Below, one piece after another: positions 52,010-60,452 of a stretch of 64,000 nt of DNA. A program made the position numbers and the translations under genes. The notes beneath the pieces were generated by a model that was not told the origin of the DNA, did no database searches, and saw nothing but the letters and a program-made list of their open reading frames with translations. The stretch comes from Massilia sp. CFBP 13721 (GTDB lineage: Bacteria; Pseudomonadota; Gammaproteobacteria; Burkholderiales; Burkholderiaceae_D). The stretch's first letter is position 1; every line of letters starts with the position of its first letter. The stretch covers positions 1-64,000 of the forward strand of contig NZ_JACYUY010000027.1 of assembly GCF_014842025.1 (NCBI RefSeq). The letters are read 5' to 3'.

Positions 52010-53085
52010 TACAGTTCTGCACAAGTTCTGTGGATAAAATTGTGTGCAAGGGCCTGTTCCACATCAAAACGCGTTGATTCTTAAGGGAATTTTTCCAATG
52101 CGCAATAATGTAGCACCTGAAGAAACTTCGGTCGCACGCTTGCCAAACGCTGTTCCAACGCTTCCCAGCTCGGCCGCGACTTGCAAACATTTTCTGTGGA
52201 TAAAATTGTGCGCAATGGCCCGTGCCTATGGTTAAGTACTTGATTTGGCTCAGCATTATTTTCGCGATTAAAAATGCGGCATGTCAACTTGGTCACAGGT
52301 CAGCGAGCGCTGCTGATTTGTTCCCCACATTTTTTGTGGACAAAATTGTGTGCAACACCCTCTCCTCCAAGATAAGCACTTGATTTAAAACAAGAAACCT
52401 CTGCTGGCGCGAAATGAGGCAACGGGCCTTGTCCACATGCGATTTGTGCTATCCGGGTAGGCGACAGCGGCGTTCGCATTCTTGACCGGTCAGGAAATCT
52501 GGCTTTGCACACTTTCTGTGGATATGAATGTGCGCAAGACTGCTTGTGCCAGCTTAAGTGCTTGATTCGATTCAGATTGCGTGGCCTGCTTGAATTTGTG
52601 GCAGTCGCTGCGTTCGTGTACCGACGCGGGTGGCGCCTGTCGCGACGGAGAATGCTGGCTCACCATCTATCGATGTTCTGCACATTTTCTGTGGACAAAA
52701 TTGTGAGGAAGCGACTTGAGCCAGCGCAAGCTCCTTGATTTAAAAGGAAAAATTTATGCTGCTCAAATATTTTGCACTGAGCCAAATCCTGCATACATCC
52801 TCTGCCGTACGGGCTTTTCCAGCATCGAATGCGCGGCTCAGGGTGCGAATTGGCTCAGCCTGTACGTCTGTGCACACAAACTGTGGAAAAGAATGTGCGC
52901 AAGATCAGGGAGGGATAGCTAAGTGATTGATTATAAACAGCAAGGATCCTCCTGCCTGCTTTTATGGCAGTGGACAAGCGAGGTGGGAAATATACTGCCG
53001 AGTTCCCCACATTTTCTGTGGATAAGATTGTGCCCAAGTGCATCCCGTACCCGTTAAGTGATTGATTTTAAACAAATCGTCCTCT
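52010..53085. repeat. Array of seven degenerate direct repeats with DnaA-box-like nonamers
   Basis: The block 51924-53196 has no convincing gene. It holds seven same-orientation units, spaced 135-192 bp. Each has a core (C)TGTGGATAAAATTGTGYGCAA followed ~25-40 bp later by TTAAGTGCTTGATTTaAAA. Core nonamers begin at 52029, 52195, 52335, 52517, 52690, 52882 and 53017. Those at 52029, 52195 and 53017 are TGTGGATAA, the exact complement of the DnaA box TTATCCACA. 52882 (TGTGGAAAA) fits TTWTNCACA; the others differ by one base. Some units place CCACA just before the core, giving a CCACA/TGTGG hairpin. Sequence between cores is variable. It could be a DnaA-titration or regulatory locus, a replication-related site or a family of small RNAs. 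Confidence 0.85.
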
Positions 53086-53196
53086 GCTGCCAGCAAACAA
53101 GGCGCGCGCCCTGCCCTGCGATTCCGTACAAAAAGCCCTTGTCGGCAGACCTTGCTTATGCCATAAGCTGTCCGCTCCACCGTCCGCCAATGAACC

Positions 53197-54558
53197 ATGC
53201 TGAACAATCCAGATTCCGGCGCCGCCTACGCCGCCCCGCCCGTCCTTACCGTCACCGCCCTGAATGCGCAAGTGGCGCGCCTGCTCGAGCGTTCGTTTCC
53301 CCTGACCTGGATTGGCGGAGAAATCTCGAATTTCACGCGCGCCAGTTCCGGCCACTGGTATTTCACCCTGAAGGACGACGCCGCCCAGGTGCGCGCGGTG
53401 ATGTTCCGCGGCCGCGCCCAGTACGCCGGCTTCGTGCCGCGCGAAGGCGACAAGGTCGAGGTGCGCGCGCTGGTGACCCTGTATGGTGCGCGCGGCGACT
53501 ACCAGATCAACGTCGAAGCGATCCGCCGCGCCGGCGTCGGCCAGCTGTACGAAGCCTTCCTGCGCCTGAAGGAAAAGCTCGCCAGCCAGGGCCTGTTCGA
53601 CCAGGACCGCAAGCGCCCGCTGCCGCTGTTTACGCGCAGCATCGGCATCGTCACCAGTCCGCAGGCCGCAGCCCTGCGCGACATCCTCACCGCGCTAAAG
53701 CGGCGCGCGCCGCACGTGCAGATCGTGCTGTATCCGGCGCCGGTGCAGGGCCAGTTCGCAGCGGAGAAGATTGCGGAAGCGGTCAATACGGCGTCGCGGC
53801 GCGCCGAGGTCGACGTGCTGCTGGTCTGCCGTGGCGGCGGCTCGATCGAAGACCTGTGGAGTTTCAACGAAGAAGTCGTGGCGCGCGCGATCGCCTCCTG
53901 CAGCATCCCGGTGATTGCCGGCGTCGGCCACGAAACCGACGTCACCATCGCCGACTTCGCCGCCGACGTGCGCGCCGCCACCCCGACCGCGGCGGCGGAA
54001 CTGGCCGCCACCCCGCGCGACGACTGGATGAGTTCGCTCGCAGCGGACGCCACCGACCTGCGCCGCGCCATGCGGCGTCAGCTGTCCGAAGCGAACCAGG
54101 GCCTGGATAACCTCAGCCGGCGCCTGCTCAGCCCGACCGCGCAGATCGCGCACCAGCGCCTGAAACTGCGCGCCATGGCCGGCAGCCTGACCCACGTGGT
54201 ACGCGCACCGCTCAACCGCGGCGGCGTGCTGCTGGCCCAGCTGCAGCAGCGCTGGGCACGCCACCGCCCGGACGTGCGTTCGCTGCGCGCCCAGATCATC
54301 TCCGAAGGCCGGCACCTGAACGCAAGCCTGTGCAGCGCGGTCAAACAGCGGCGCGACGCACTCGACGCCCTGGCCGCCCAGCTGGAACTGCTCAATCCCC
54401 AGCGTACGCTCGAGCGCGGCTATGCGATCGTCAGCAATGCCGAAGGACAGGCGCTGCGCAAACCGGGCGAGATCAAGGCGCGCCAGGTGTTGACGGTGCG
54501 CCTGGCCGAAGGCAGTGCCGAAGTCAAAGTGTCGAGCGTCCAGAACCGGCTGGAGTAA
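53197..54558 (+). CDS. xseA: Exodeoxyribonuclease VII large subunit
   Basis: 453 residues. The N-terminal OB fold is clear: FPLTWIGGEISNFTRASSGH then WYFTLKDDAAQVRAVMFRGR. The catalytic region carries IGIVTSPQAAALRDIL, VLLVCRGGGSIEDLWSFNEE and GVGHETDVTIADFAADVRAA. A long coiled coil and the C-terminal RGYAIVSNAEGQALR complete the family layout. With XseB (not in the window) it degrades single-stranded DNA. The gene follows the DnaA-box-like repeat array, divergent from exbB. Confidence 0.96.
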   Translation: MLNNPDSGAAYAAPPVLTVTALNAQVARLLERSFPLTWIGGEISNFTRASSGHWYFTLKDDAAQVRAVMFRGRAQYAGFVPREGDKVEVRALVTLYGARGDYQINVEAIRRAGVGQLYEAFLRLKEKLASQGLFDQDRKRPLPLFTRSIGIVTSPQAAALRDILTALKRRAPHVQIVLYPAPVQGQFAAEKIAEAVNTASRRAEVDVLLVCRGGGSIEDLWSFNEEVVARAIASCSIPVIAGVGHETDVTIADFAADVRAATPTAAAELAATPRDDWMSSLAADATDLRRAMRRQLSEANQGLDNLSRRLLSPTAQIAHQRLKLRAMAGSLTHVVRAPLNRGGVLLAQLQQRWARHRPDVRSLRAQIISEGRHLNASLCSAVKQRRDALDALAAQLELLNPQRTLERGYAIVSNAEGQALRKPGEIKARQVLTVRLAEGSAEVKVSSVQNRLE

Positions 54559-54666
54559 GGGAGACTTGTGCTTTCGCCAGCAAACAAGCAGCGTCTGCCC
54601 ATCCGGTTTAGAATATGCGCCGTTTCCGAAGAATTAATTCGTTGCCAACCAATAAAGGAATAAGAC

Positions 54667-55245
54667 ATGGAACATACTCTGCCACCGCTGCCGTACGCAA
54701 AAGACGCCCTCCAGCCACACATCTCCGCCGAGACCCTGGAATACCACTACGGCAAGCATCACGCGACCTATGTCACGAACCTGAACAACCTGATCAAGGG
54801 TACCGAGTTCGAAAACATGTCGCTGGAAGAAATCGTCAAGAAGTCGTCGGGCGGCATCTTCAACAATTCGGCCCAGGTCTGGAACCACACCTTCTTCTGG
54901 AACTGCATGTCGCCAAACGGCGGCGGCGCACCAACCGGCCCGGTCGCTGACGCGATCAACGCCAAGTGGGGTTCGTTCGACAAGTTCAAGGAAGAGTTCT
55001 CGAAGTCGGCCATCGGCAACTTCGGTTCGGGCTGGACCTGGCTGGTGCAAAAGGCCGACGGCGGCGTCGACATCGTCAACACCTCGAACGCCCACACCCC
55101 GCTGGCATCGGACGACAAGGCCCTGCTGACCTGCGACGTCTGGGAACACGCCTACTACATCGACTACCGCAACGCCCGCGCCAAGTTCGTGGAATCGTGG
55201 TGGAACCTGGTCAACTGGGAATTCGTCAACAAGAACCTGGCGTAA
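54667..55245 (+). CDS. sodB: Iron superoxide dismutase
   Basis: 192 residues, cytoplasmic, without signal peptide. Metal ligands are His27, His74, Asp157 and His161 (in YHYGKHH, WNHTFFW and DVWEHAYYID). FFWNCMSPNGGG and the overall text favour iron over manganese. A ribosome site AAGGAATAAGAC precedes the ATG. A strong terminator follows, so it is probably a single-gene unit. Confidence 0.96.
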   Translation: MEHTLPPLPYAKDALQPHISAETLEYHYGKHHATYVTNLNNLIKGTEFENMSLEEIVKKSSGGIFNNSAQVWNHTFFWNCMSPNGGGAPTGPVADAINAKWGSFDKFKEEFSKSAIGNFGSGWTWLVQKADGGVDIVNTSNAHTPLASDDKALLTCDVWEHAYYIDYRNARAKFVESWWNLVNWEFVNKNLA

Positions 55246-55288
55246 TACCACAAGCACTCTCCGGCTACGGCCGGAACGCTCTACGGAC

Positions 55289-55319
55289 GGCCCGCTCATC
55301 GAGCGGGCCGTTTTCTTTT
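55289..55319 (+). terminator. Intrinsic terminator after sodB
   Basis: A perfect 9-bp stem GGCCCGCTC/GAGCGGGCC with a three-base loop (55289-55309) is followed by GTTTTCTTTT. It lies 43 bp past the sodB stop. Confidence 0.9.
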
Positions 55320-55522
55320 GTGCCACGCCTTCCCCACATCCGCGTCCTTGCATGCCGCCCGCATACAACGCTGCGTTTCCACAACGCTCTTTCAACAGTA
55401 GATTGATCCATCGCAAGCGCTAGTGCCGACGCACTATTTACGTGCGAAATGGAGCGTCTAATGGTCCGGCACATTTGCTGACAAATAGTAATTTATCCAA
55501 GACCATTGATCAGGGAGAAAAC

Positions 55523-55996
55523 GTGAACATACAGCGATTCATCTCCACCGCGTGTGCTGCAGCCGCCGCGCTCGCCTTGGGCGGCTGCGCCATCCCCGGC
55601 CCCGGCGCCGGCGGCGGCAAGGTCGTCCTGTCGACCGACAAGATTTATCCGGCCATTGGGCCCTACTCGCAGATGATCGGCCACGGCAAGCTGATCTATT
55701 TCTCCGGGATCATCGCCCTGAACAAGGCCGGCACCGCCATCGAGGGTACGACCACCGAGGAACAGACCAGGCTGGTCCTCGACTACATCGGCCACGGCCT
55801 GGCCTCGCAGGGGCTGGGCTTCGAGGATGTCGTGTCGAGCACGGTCTACATGCGCGACCTGAACGACTTCGCGGCCATGAACGCGATTTACGGGCAGTAC
55901 TTCAAGAAGGATCCACCGGCGCGGGCAACGATCCAGGTGGCACGCCTGCCGCGCGACGCGGCGATCGAAATCGCGATCGTCGCGGCACGCCGTTAA
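55523..55996 (+). CDS. Exported RidA/YjgF-family lipoprotein
   Basis: 157 residues from a GTG at 55523 with GGGAGAAAAC upstream. Unlike ordinary cytoplasmic RidA it has a lipoprotein signal, MNIQRFISTACAAAAALAL then GGC with the Cys at residue 22. The RidA fold follows: AIGPYSQMIGHGKLIYFSGI, TRLVLDYIGHGLASQGLGFE, and the conserved Arg in PPARATIQVARLPRDAAIEI. RidA enzymes hydrolyse reactive enamine/imine intermediates from PLP enzymes. The next gene, 30 bp away, encodes an exported PLP enzyme, suggesting a periplasmic pair. Confidence 0.87.
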   Translation: MNIQRFISTACAAAAALALGGCAIPGPGAGGGKVVLSTDKIYPAIGPYSQMIGHGKLIYFSGIIALNKAGTAIEGTTTEEQTRLVLDYIGHGLASQGLGFEDVVSSTVYMRDLNDFAAMNAIYGQYFKKDPPARATIQVARLPRDAAIEIAIVAARR

Positions 55997-56026
55997 GTAG
56001 CACCGATAAATCAACAGGAGACCAGG

Positions 56027-57496
56027 ATGCAAGACCTTACGGTAAAACACGACAACGCCGCTTCCCCGACCGATCTCGAGCTCGCCACCGTCCCCGCACA
56101 CTGGAGCCGCAACCGGCGCGACTTCCTGCGCATCCTCGGGTCCGGCGCGCTGGCTGCCACCCTCGCCCCCTTGACCGGCTGCAGCAGCGGCAACGCCAGC
56201 AGCCGTGCCGACGAACTGCGCAACCAGTTGCTGGCCGACGAAGGCTTCTGGGCCACGGTGAATGCGATGTTCCCGCTCAATCCGGCCAAGCGCTTCATGA
56301 ACGTCGGCACCGCCGGCTCGATGCCGAAGGTGTCGCTCGACCTGTTCGACCAGGAAAACCGCGCCAAGGCGGCCGAGTGCCTGAGCGGCTACACCAATCT
56401 GCTGGCCGAACGCACGCAGGTCGCGCCAGGTTTTGGCGTCGATCCCGATGAACTGGCGTTCTCCGCCAACACCTCGTCCGGCATGTGCCATGCGATCCTG
56501 GGGCTGCAGTGGGCGCCGGGCGACGTGGTCGTCACCACCAACCACGAGCACCCGGGCGGCGACGTGCCGCTGGCGATTGCCGCCGCGCGCTACGGCATCG
56601 AGATTTCGCGCGTCGCGCTCCCGGTCGGCAACAACCAGAACGCGCAGACCTATGTCACGCTGTTCGACGACCGTATCCGCGCGCTGCGCACCCAGGGCAA
56701 GCGCGTGCGCGCCATGATGTGGTCGTCGCCGACCTACAAGACCGGCACCATGCTGCCGATCCCGGAACTGATGGAAGTGGCCAAACGCAACGAGCTGATC
56801 AGCATCGTCGACGGCGCCCACCTGCCCGGGATGATGGCCTACAATTATGCGGACCTCGGCATGGACTTCATGTCGGGCGCCGGCCACAAGTGGCAGTGCG
56901 GCCCCGGCTCGACCGGCATCCTGGTCGTGCGCAACAAGATCCGGGCCAGTAATCCGCTGCCGCTGCCGGCCTGGTATCCGATCCACACCAGCAGCTGGAC
57001 GCCGCAACCCCGTACCACCAACGGCACCGCGACCTACGATATCGCGTCGGTGATCACGTCGTGCGGCAGCCTGCATACGCCGATGCACCATGCGCTGGTG
57101 TCGGCCTGCGGCGTGTGGGACCAGCTCGGCCGCAAGAAGGTCGAGACCTACGACCTGACCCTGTCGGCCTACCTGAAGGAGCGCATCGTCGAGATCTGGG
57201 GCGTGGGCAGCCTGTATTCGCCGAAGGACGATCCGAAACTGGTGTCGGCGCTGACTTCGTTCAATCCGTTCCGCAACCCCGCCGACGTCCTCAACAGCAC
57301 CAAGTCGGGCCAGTTCGTGGCGCGCATGTTGAGCGACTACAATCCGGGCTTCGTGATCCGCAACGTCAACGTGCCGGTGGTCGGCGCGCCGAGCGATCAT
57401 TACGTGATGCGCATTTCCACGCACCTGTGGACCAGCGTGCATGACGTCGACAAGCTGGTCGATGCGATGGTGGACCTGAGCGCAAAGATGGCGTGA
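56027..57496 (+). CDS. Exported class V aminotransferase-fold PLP enzyme (Tat, probable lipoprotein)
   Basis: 489 residues. The N-terminal NRRDFLRILGSGALAATLAP is a twin-arginine signal and LTGC is a possible lipobox (Cys at about 52). The fold is class V aminotransferase/isopenicillin-N-epimerase-like: FMNVGTAGSMPKVS, ANTSSGMCHAILGLQW, TTNHEHPGGDVPLAIAAARY, SIVDGAHLPGMMAYNYADLG. The PLP lysine is Lys288 in SGAGHKWQCGPGSTG. Members act as epimerases, desulfurases or lyases; substrate unknown. It forms a two-gene unit with the upstream RidA-like lipoprotein and ends in a terminator. Confidence 0.85.
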   Translation: MQDLTVKHDNAASPTDLELATVPAHWSRNRRDFLRILGSGALAATLAPLTGCSSGNASSRADELRNQLLADEGFWATVNAMFPLNPAKRFMNVGTAGSMPKVSLDLFDQENRAKAAECLSGYTNLLAERTQVAPGFGVDPDELAFSANTSSGMCHAILGLQWAPGDVVVTTNHEHPGGDVPLAIAAARYGIEISRVALPVGNNQNAQTYVTLFDDRIRALRTQGKRVRAMMWSSPTYKTGTMLPIPELMEVAKRNELISIVDGAHLPGMMAYNYADLGMDFMSGAGHKWQCGPGSTGILVVRNKIRASNPLPLPAWYPIHTSSWTPQPRTTNGTATYDIASVITSCGSLHTPMHHALVSACGVWDQLGRKKVETYDLTLSAYLKERIVEIWGVGSLYSPKDDPKLVSALTSFNPFRNPADVLNSTKSGQFVARMLSDYNPGFVIRNVNVPVVGAPSDHYVMRISTHLWTSVHDVDKLVDAMVDLSAKMA

Positions 57497-57527
57497 ACTG
57501 CGTGGCCTGATCCTGCCTCCCCCTCTC

Positions 57528-57558
57528 AAGAGCCGCCATGTGCGGCTCTTTTCATTTT
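57528..57558 (+). terminator. Intrinsic terminator after PLP enzyme gene
   Basis: AAGAGCCGC/GCGGCTCTT, a perfect 9-bp stem with a 5-nt loop (57528-57536 with 57542-57550), then TTCATTTT. It lies 31 bp after the stop. Confidence 0.85.
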
Positions 57559-57593
57559 CGTCTCGACTGGTGCGACTGGCGACCTCGTCGATT

Positions 57594-57664
57594 TGTACCG
57601 AAAATGTATCGAACTGTCGGCAGAATGTAGTAATCCTGCACCAACACGATTGCTTCTATACAAT
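57594..57664 (+). promoter_or_regulatory. Promoter and operator-like repeats of response regulator gene
   Basis: Near-direct repeats with 10-11 bp period start with TGT at 57594, 57605, 57615 and 57626 (TGTACCGAAAA, TGTATCGAACT and so on), the layout used by OmpR-type regulators. A -10 TATACAAT stands at 57657-57664 with no good -35. The block TTGCTTCTATACAATATCGG matches the block ahead of the kinase gene (near 60418), and similar TGTCG repeats occur there. This suggests shared autoregulation. Confidence 0.6.
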
Positions 57665-57683
57665 ATCGGGAGAGGAGACCTGT

Positions 57684-58370
57684 ATGTACAGAGTATTACT
57701 GGTGGAAGACGACGCGCGCCTCGCCGAGCTCGTCACAGAATATCTTTCCGGCTACGAGTTCGCGGTGGAACTGGTCACGCGCGGCGACCAGGCGCTGGCG
57801 CGCTTCCAGGCCTTTGCGCCGGACATCGTCGTGCTCGACCTGATGCTGCCCGGCCTGGACGGTATGGTGGTGTGCCGCCAGATCCGCGAGCAGTCCGAGG
57901 TGCCGATCCTGATCCTGACCGCGCGCGAGGATTCCTACGACGAAGTCTCGGGCCTGGAGCAAGGCGCCGACGATTTCGTCAACAAGCCGGTCCAGCCACG
58001 CGTGCTGCTGGCGCGCCTGCGCGCCTTGCTGCGGCGTACCCAGCCGAAGGCGGCACCGGATACTGGCGAACTTGTTTTTGGCGCGCTGCGCATCGTCGGC
58101 GCCGACCGCACCGTGTACTGGCGCGACGAACTTTGTTTGCTGAGCAATACCGAATACAAGCTGCTGCTGGTACTGGCCGAGGCCGCTGGCCGCGTGCTGT
58201 CGCGCGACGAGCTGCTGAAGAAGATGCGCGGCATCGAATTCGACGGACTGGACCGCAGCATCGACAATTGCATCTCGAAACTGCGGCGCAAGTTCGATGA
58301 TGCCAAGTCGGAGAAGATCAAGACGGTGTGGGGCGAAGGGTATCTGTTTTCGCCTTCCGCTTGGAGCTGA
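57684..58370 (+). CDS. OmpR/RstA-like response regulator
   Basis: 228 residues from ATG 57684 (GGAGAGGAGACC before it). The receiver has VLLVEDDARLAELV, phospho-acceptor Asp52 in VVLDLMLPGLDG, and Lys101 in DDFVNKPVQPR. The Trans_reg_C winged helix (about 130-226) includes LSNTEYKLLLVLAEAAGRVL and SIDNCISKLRRKF, ending TVWGEGYLFSPSAW. It most resembles RstA. The likely cognate kinase is at 60500, beyond two opposite-strand genes. Confidence 0.92.
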   Translation: MYRVLLVEDDARLAELVTEYLSGYEFAVELVTRGDQALARFQAFAPDIVVLDLMLPGLDGMVVCRQIREQSEVPILILTAREDSYDEVSGLEQGADDFVNKPVQPRVLLARLRALLRRTQPKAAPDTGELVFGALRIVGADRTVYWRDELCLLSNTEYKLLLVLAEAAGRVLSRDELLKKMRGIEFDGLDRSIDNCISKLRRKFDDAKSEKIKTVWGEGYLFSPSAWS

Positions 58371-58396
58371 AGGTTTAGAGGAAGACGCACAGACCT

Positions 58397-58563
58397 GTAA
58401 GGGGGGGCGGCTGCACCCGGGCGTGTGCATGCCTGCTGTCTGGATGCCGCCCACGCGTTCAACCAGCAGGTGAGTCGTCGCGAGGTTTCAGATTGTGGTT
58501 GAACGCGTGGGCGGCGTTTGAGCAGCGGGCGGGCACGCTTTCGGGTATAGCCGCCCACCCTAC
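58397..58563. repeat. Dispersed palindromic element, copy B (167 bp)
   Basis: It has the same length as copy A at 42652. The inner arms are perfect inverses: 58446-58465 (GCCGCCCACGCGTTCAACCA) and 58496-58515. The right end GGGTATAGCCGCCCACCCTA is identical to copy A; the left end has diverged (GTAAGGGGGGGCGG). It occupies the space between the convergent response-regulator and 58574 genes. Confidence 0.88.
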
Positions 58564-58573
58564 GGGTCTATGC

Positions 58574-59272
58574 TTACTCAAACAACGGCACGATCGCCAG
58601 CGGCGGATACGCCGTCACCAGCTGCGTCCGCTCGTTGCCGGCAAAGCGGTACAGCACGGTCGGAAAGCCGTCGTCGGTGTCGCCGGGAAAAGCCACGCCC
58701 GGCGCCACGGCCAGCGTGACGTCGCTGCCGTCGGGACGGTGCAGGCGCACGCCGGTCTCGCCCGCCCGCTTGGCGAACACGAAGCGCACGCCGCCGCACT
58801 GGCGCGTGCGCAGCGAACCGTCGCGGTAGCGGGCGAAGCCGAGCGCCTGTTCGCAGGCGGCGCGCAGCTCGCCCTCCTCATACACGCCGTCCGGCTGCAG
58901 CGCGATCGACACGCGCGGACGCAGGTTGAAGTTGCCGATCCGGCGGCTCAGCAGCAGGGCGACGTTTTCGTCGTAGGCGCCCTTGAGCAACGGGAACGGG
59001 GTACGGCCGAGCGGATCGAGCGGCAGGTTGACCTGGTTCGTCTTGCCGGCCAGCGTCAATTGCACGCCGTCGAGCGAGGCGCCGCGCTCCTGCGGTGCGA
59101 CCTGCAACTGGCTGAGCAGGAAATTCTTCTGCCCGCCGTATTTCTCGAAGACCACCATGGCGCGGTAGGCGTCGCGGTAGCTGACCCAGTCGCCGGCGCG
59201 CGCCTGCACGCAGGCGGACAGGGCAACGAGCGCCAGGGTGCAGCAGGCAGTGAGGTGGCTGGCCAGTGGCAT
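58574..59272 (-). CDS. Exported protein of unknown function
   Basis: 232 residues with a signal peptide or lipobox-like start (TACCTLALVALSACVQARAG; the Cys in LSAC could be lipidated). The mature part begins DWVSYRDAYRAMVVFEKYGG and is predicted mixed alpha/beta; Cys138 and Cys159 (ELRAACEQALG, TRQCGGVRFVF) could form a disulfide. I do not recognise the family with confidence. The start is 2 bp past the end of the mipA-like gene, so they form one operon, probably controlled by the surrounding two-component system. Confidence 0.75.
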   Translation of the reverse strand: MPLASHLTACCTLALVALSACVQARAGDWVSYRDAYRAMVVFEKYGGQKNFLLSQLQVAPQERGASLDGVQLTLAGKTNQVNLPLDPLGRTPFPLLKGAYDENVALLLSRRIGNFNLRPRVSIALQPDGVYEEGELRAACEQALGFARYRDGSLRTRQCGGVRFVFAKRAGETGVRLHRPDGSDVTLAVAPGVAFPGDTDDGFPTVLYRFAGNERTQLVTAYPPLAIVPLFE

Positions 59273-59274
59273 CG

Positions 59275-60129
59275 TCAGAAGCGGTACGCGATGGCGGTCG
59301 AAACCGTCAGGTTGGTCGGCCGCTCGACAAGCGGGCTCATGCGGACACTGCCCAGCAGGCGGGTCGCCTGCACCTGCGAGGTCAGCATCCAGGACGGCGA
59401 CCAGGCCCAGTTCCAGCGCACGCCCAGGCGCGCATCCTTCAGCCCGCCGCCGGCAGCGAACACGGGATTGCCGCTGGCAAAAGAGTCGGACTCGCTGACG
59501 CCGAAGAAGGCCATGTTGTAGCGGCGGTTGGCCAGCGTCACGCCGGCGTCGAACGCCAACCGGTGCTGCCCATCGAACGCGATCGCCAGGCGCTGCACGC
59601 CCAGCTCGAGTTTCATGCCGTTGCGCGCATTGCCGGCGCCATACAGCAGGCTACTGGTGAAGCGCCAGTCGGGCGTCAGGTAATAATTAAGGAAGCCGCC
59701 GCCCTGCACCCGGCTGTGGATGGCGGGCATGCCGGCCAGCCGGTTGCCGCTGAGGGCAGCCTGCGGCGTGGCGACCAGGTACAGGCGCATCGTGCCGACG
59801 CCGTCGAAGTCGCCGCCCTCGCCCTCTGGATCGCGGCGCGGCTGCCATTCCAGCAAGGGACCGAACTCGACTTGCGGCGCGCGCGACAGGTGGATGCCGG
59901 CACGCATGCCGGAAACGAAGGCGCCATTACTCCATTGCACCTGCAGCACCGGCAAGGCCGCGCGCTCGCTGTCCTGCGCGCCCTGGTAGCGCGGCGCCGA
60001 CACCGCACCCAGCCCGACATACATGTCGCGGCTGCCGTCGGGCATCGGATTGGTCGCCGGCACCTGCGCACAGGCACTGCCCGCGGCTGCGGAAAATGCC
60101 AGGGCGGCCACGGCGGAAAGCTTGGTCAT
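59275..60129 (-). CDS. MipA/OmpV family outer-membrane protein
   Basis: 284 residues from ATG 60129. Signal peptide KLSAVAALAFSAAAGSACA. GLGAVSAPRYQGAQDSERAA is the MipA/OmpV start, followed by amphipathic strands (QVEFGPLLEWQPRRDPEGEG) and a terminal SAIAYRF with C-terminal Phe. MipA-type barrels are commonly encoded beside RstAB-like systems. The gene is divergent from the kinase gene, and an intrinsic-terminator-like hairpin lies in its leader. Confidence 0.88.
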   Translation of the reverse strand: MTKLSAVAALAFSAAAGSACAQVPATNPMPDGSRDMYVGLGAVSAPRYQGAQDSERAALPVLQVQWSNGAFVSGMRAGIHLSRAPQVEFGPLLEWQPRRDPEGEGGDFDGVGTMRLYLVATPQAALSGNRLAGMPAIHSRVQGGGFLNYYLTPDWRFTSSLLYGAGNARNGMKLELGVQRLAIAFDGQHRLAFDAGVTLANRRYNMAFFGVSESDSFASGNPVFAAGGGLKDARLGVRWNWAWSPSWMLTSQVQATRLLGSVRMSPLVERPTNLTVSTAIAYRF

Positions 60130-60281
60130 GGGTGAAGGAATCAAAAGCCTGGATGCCGGTATTTTACGTTGAGGCAAGCCTGGCTCCCAAGTCTTGTTTT
60201 CCCGTGTGTAAATAATTGGAGGAGCCCGCCCTGGTGGTGGAACGGCGCTCGGGTGGTCGCACGCGCTGCGGCGATCGGAAT

Positions 60282-60315
60282 AAAAAAACCCACTGACACT
60301 CGCATGTCGAGTGGG
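60282..60315 (-). terminator. Terminator-like hairpin in leader of mipA-like gene
   Basis: On the minus strand a stem CCCACT/AGTGGG extended by TGTC/GACA with one bulge (60289-60315) is followed by seven T (60282-60288). No minus-strand gene ends here. It lies about 155 bp ahead of the mipA-like ATG and 28 bp after a perfect 12-bp palindrome CTAACCGGTTAG (60343-60354). It could be an attenuator or the end of a small RNA. Confidence 0.7.
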
Positions 60316-60376
60316 CAAACGGAAAACCTGATAGGAATCATCCTAACCGGTTAGTTGTTTTCATTTTCATATCAGA

Positions 60377-60434
60377 TGTCGACGAATTGTCGCGAATTTG
60401 TAAGCCAGCACCGAAATGTTTGCTCCTATACAAT
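60377..60434 (+). promoter_or_regulatory. Promoter and operator-like repeats of sensor kinase gene
   Basis: Three 11-bp direct repeats start at 60377 (TGTCGACGAAT), 60388 (TGTCGCGAATT) and 60399 (TGTAAGCCAGC). A -10 TATACAAT is at 60427-60434. TTGCTCCTATACAATGTCGG matches the block before the response regulator (57651-57670) at 17 of 20 positions by eye. The same regulator probably binds both. Confidence 0.6.
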
Positions 60435-60452
60435 GTCGGCAGGAGAAAATGA

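Noticed and set aside
52081..52512. Two ~70-residue minus-strand frames in the repeat block
   Set aside because: They share peptide text only because they cross the repeated DNA; no ribosome-binding sites, and starts and stops differ between units.
52010..53085. CRISPR-like array upstream of xseA
   Set aside because: Units are degenerate, spacing is irregular (135-192 bp), and the spacers are far too long; no cas gene is nearby.
51924..53196. Chromosomal replication origin oriC
   Set aside because: The DnaA-box-like repeats invite this, but dnaA, dnaN, gyrB, parA and rnpA are absent and no 13-mer A/T cluster is obvious. A secondary DnaA-binding locus is kept as a hypothesis only.
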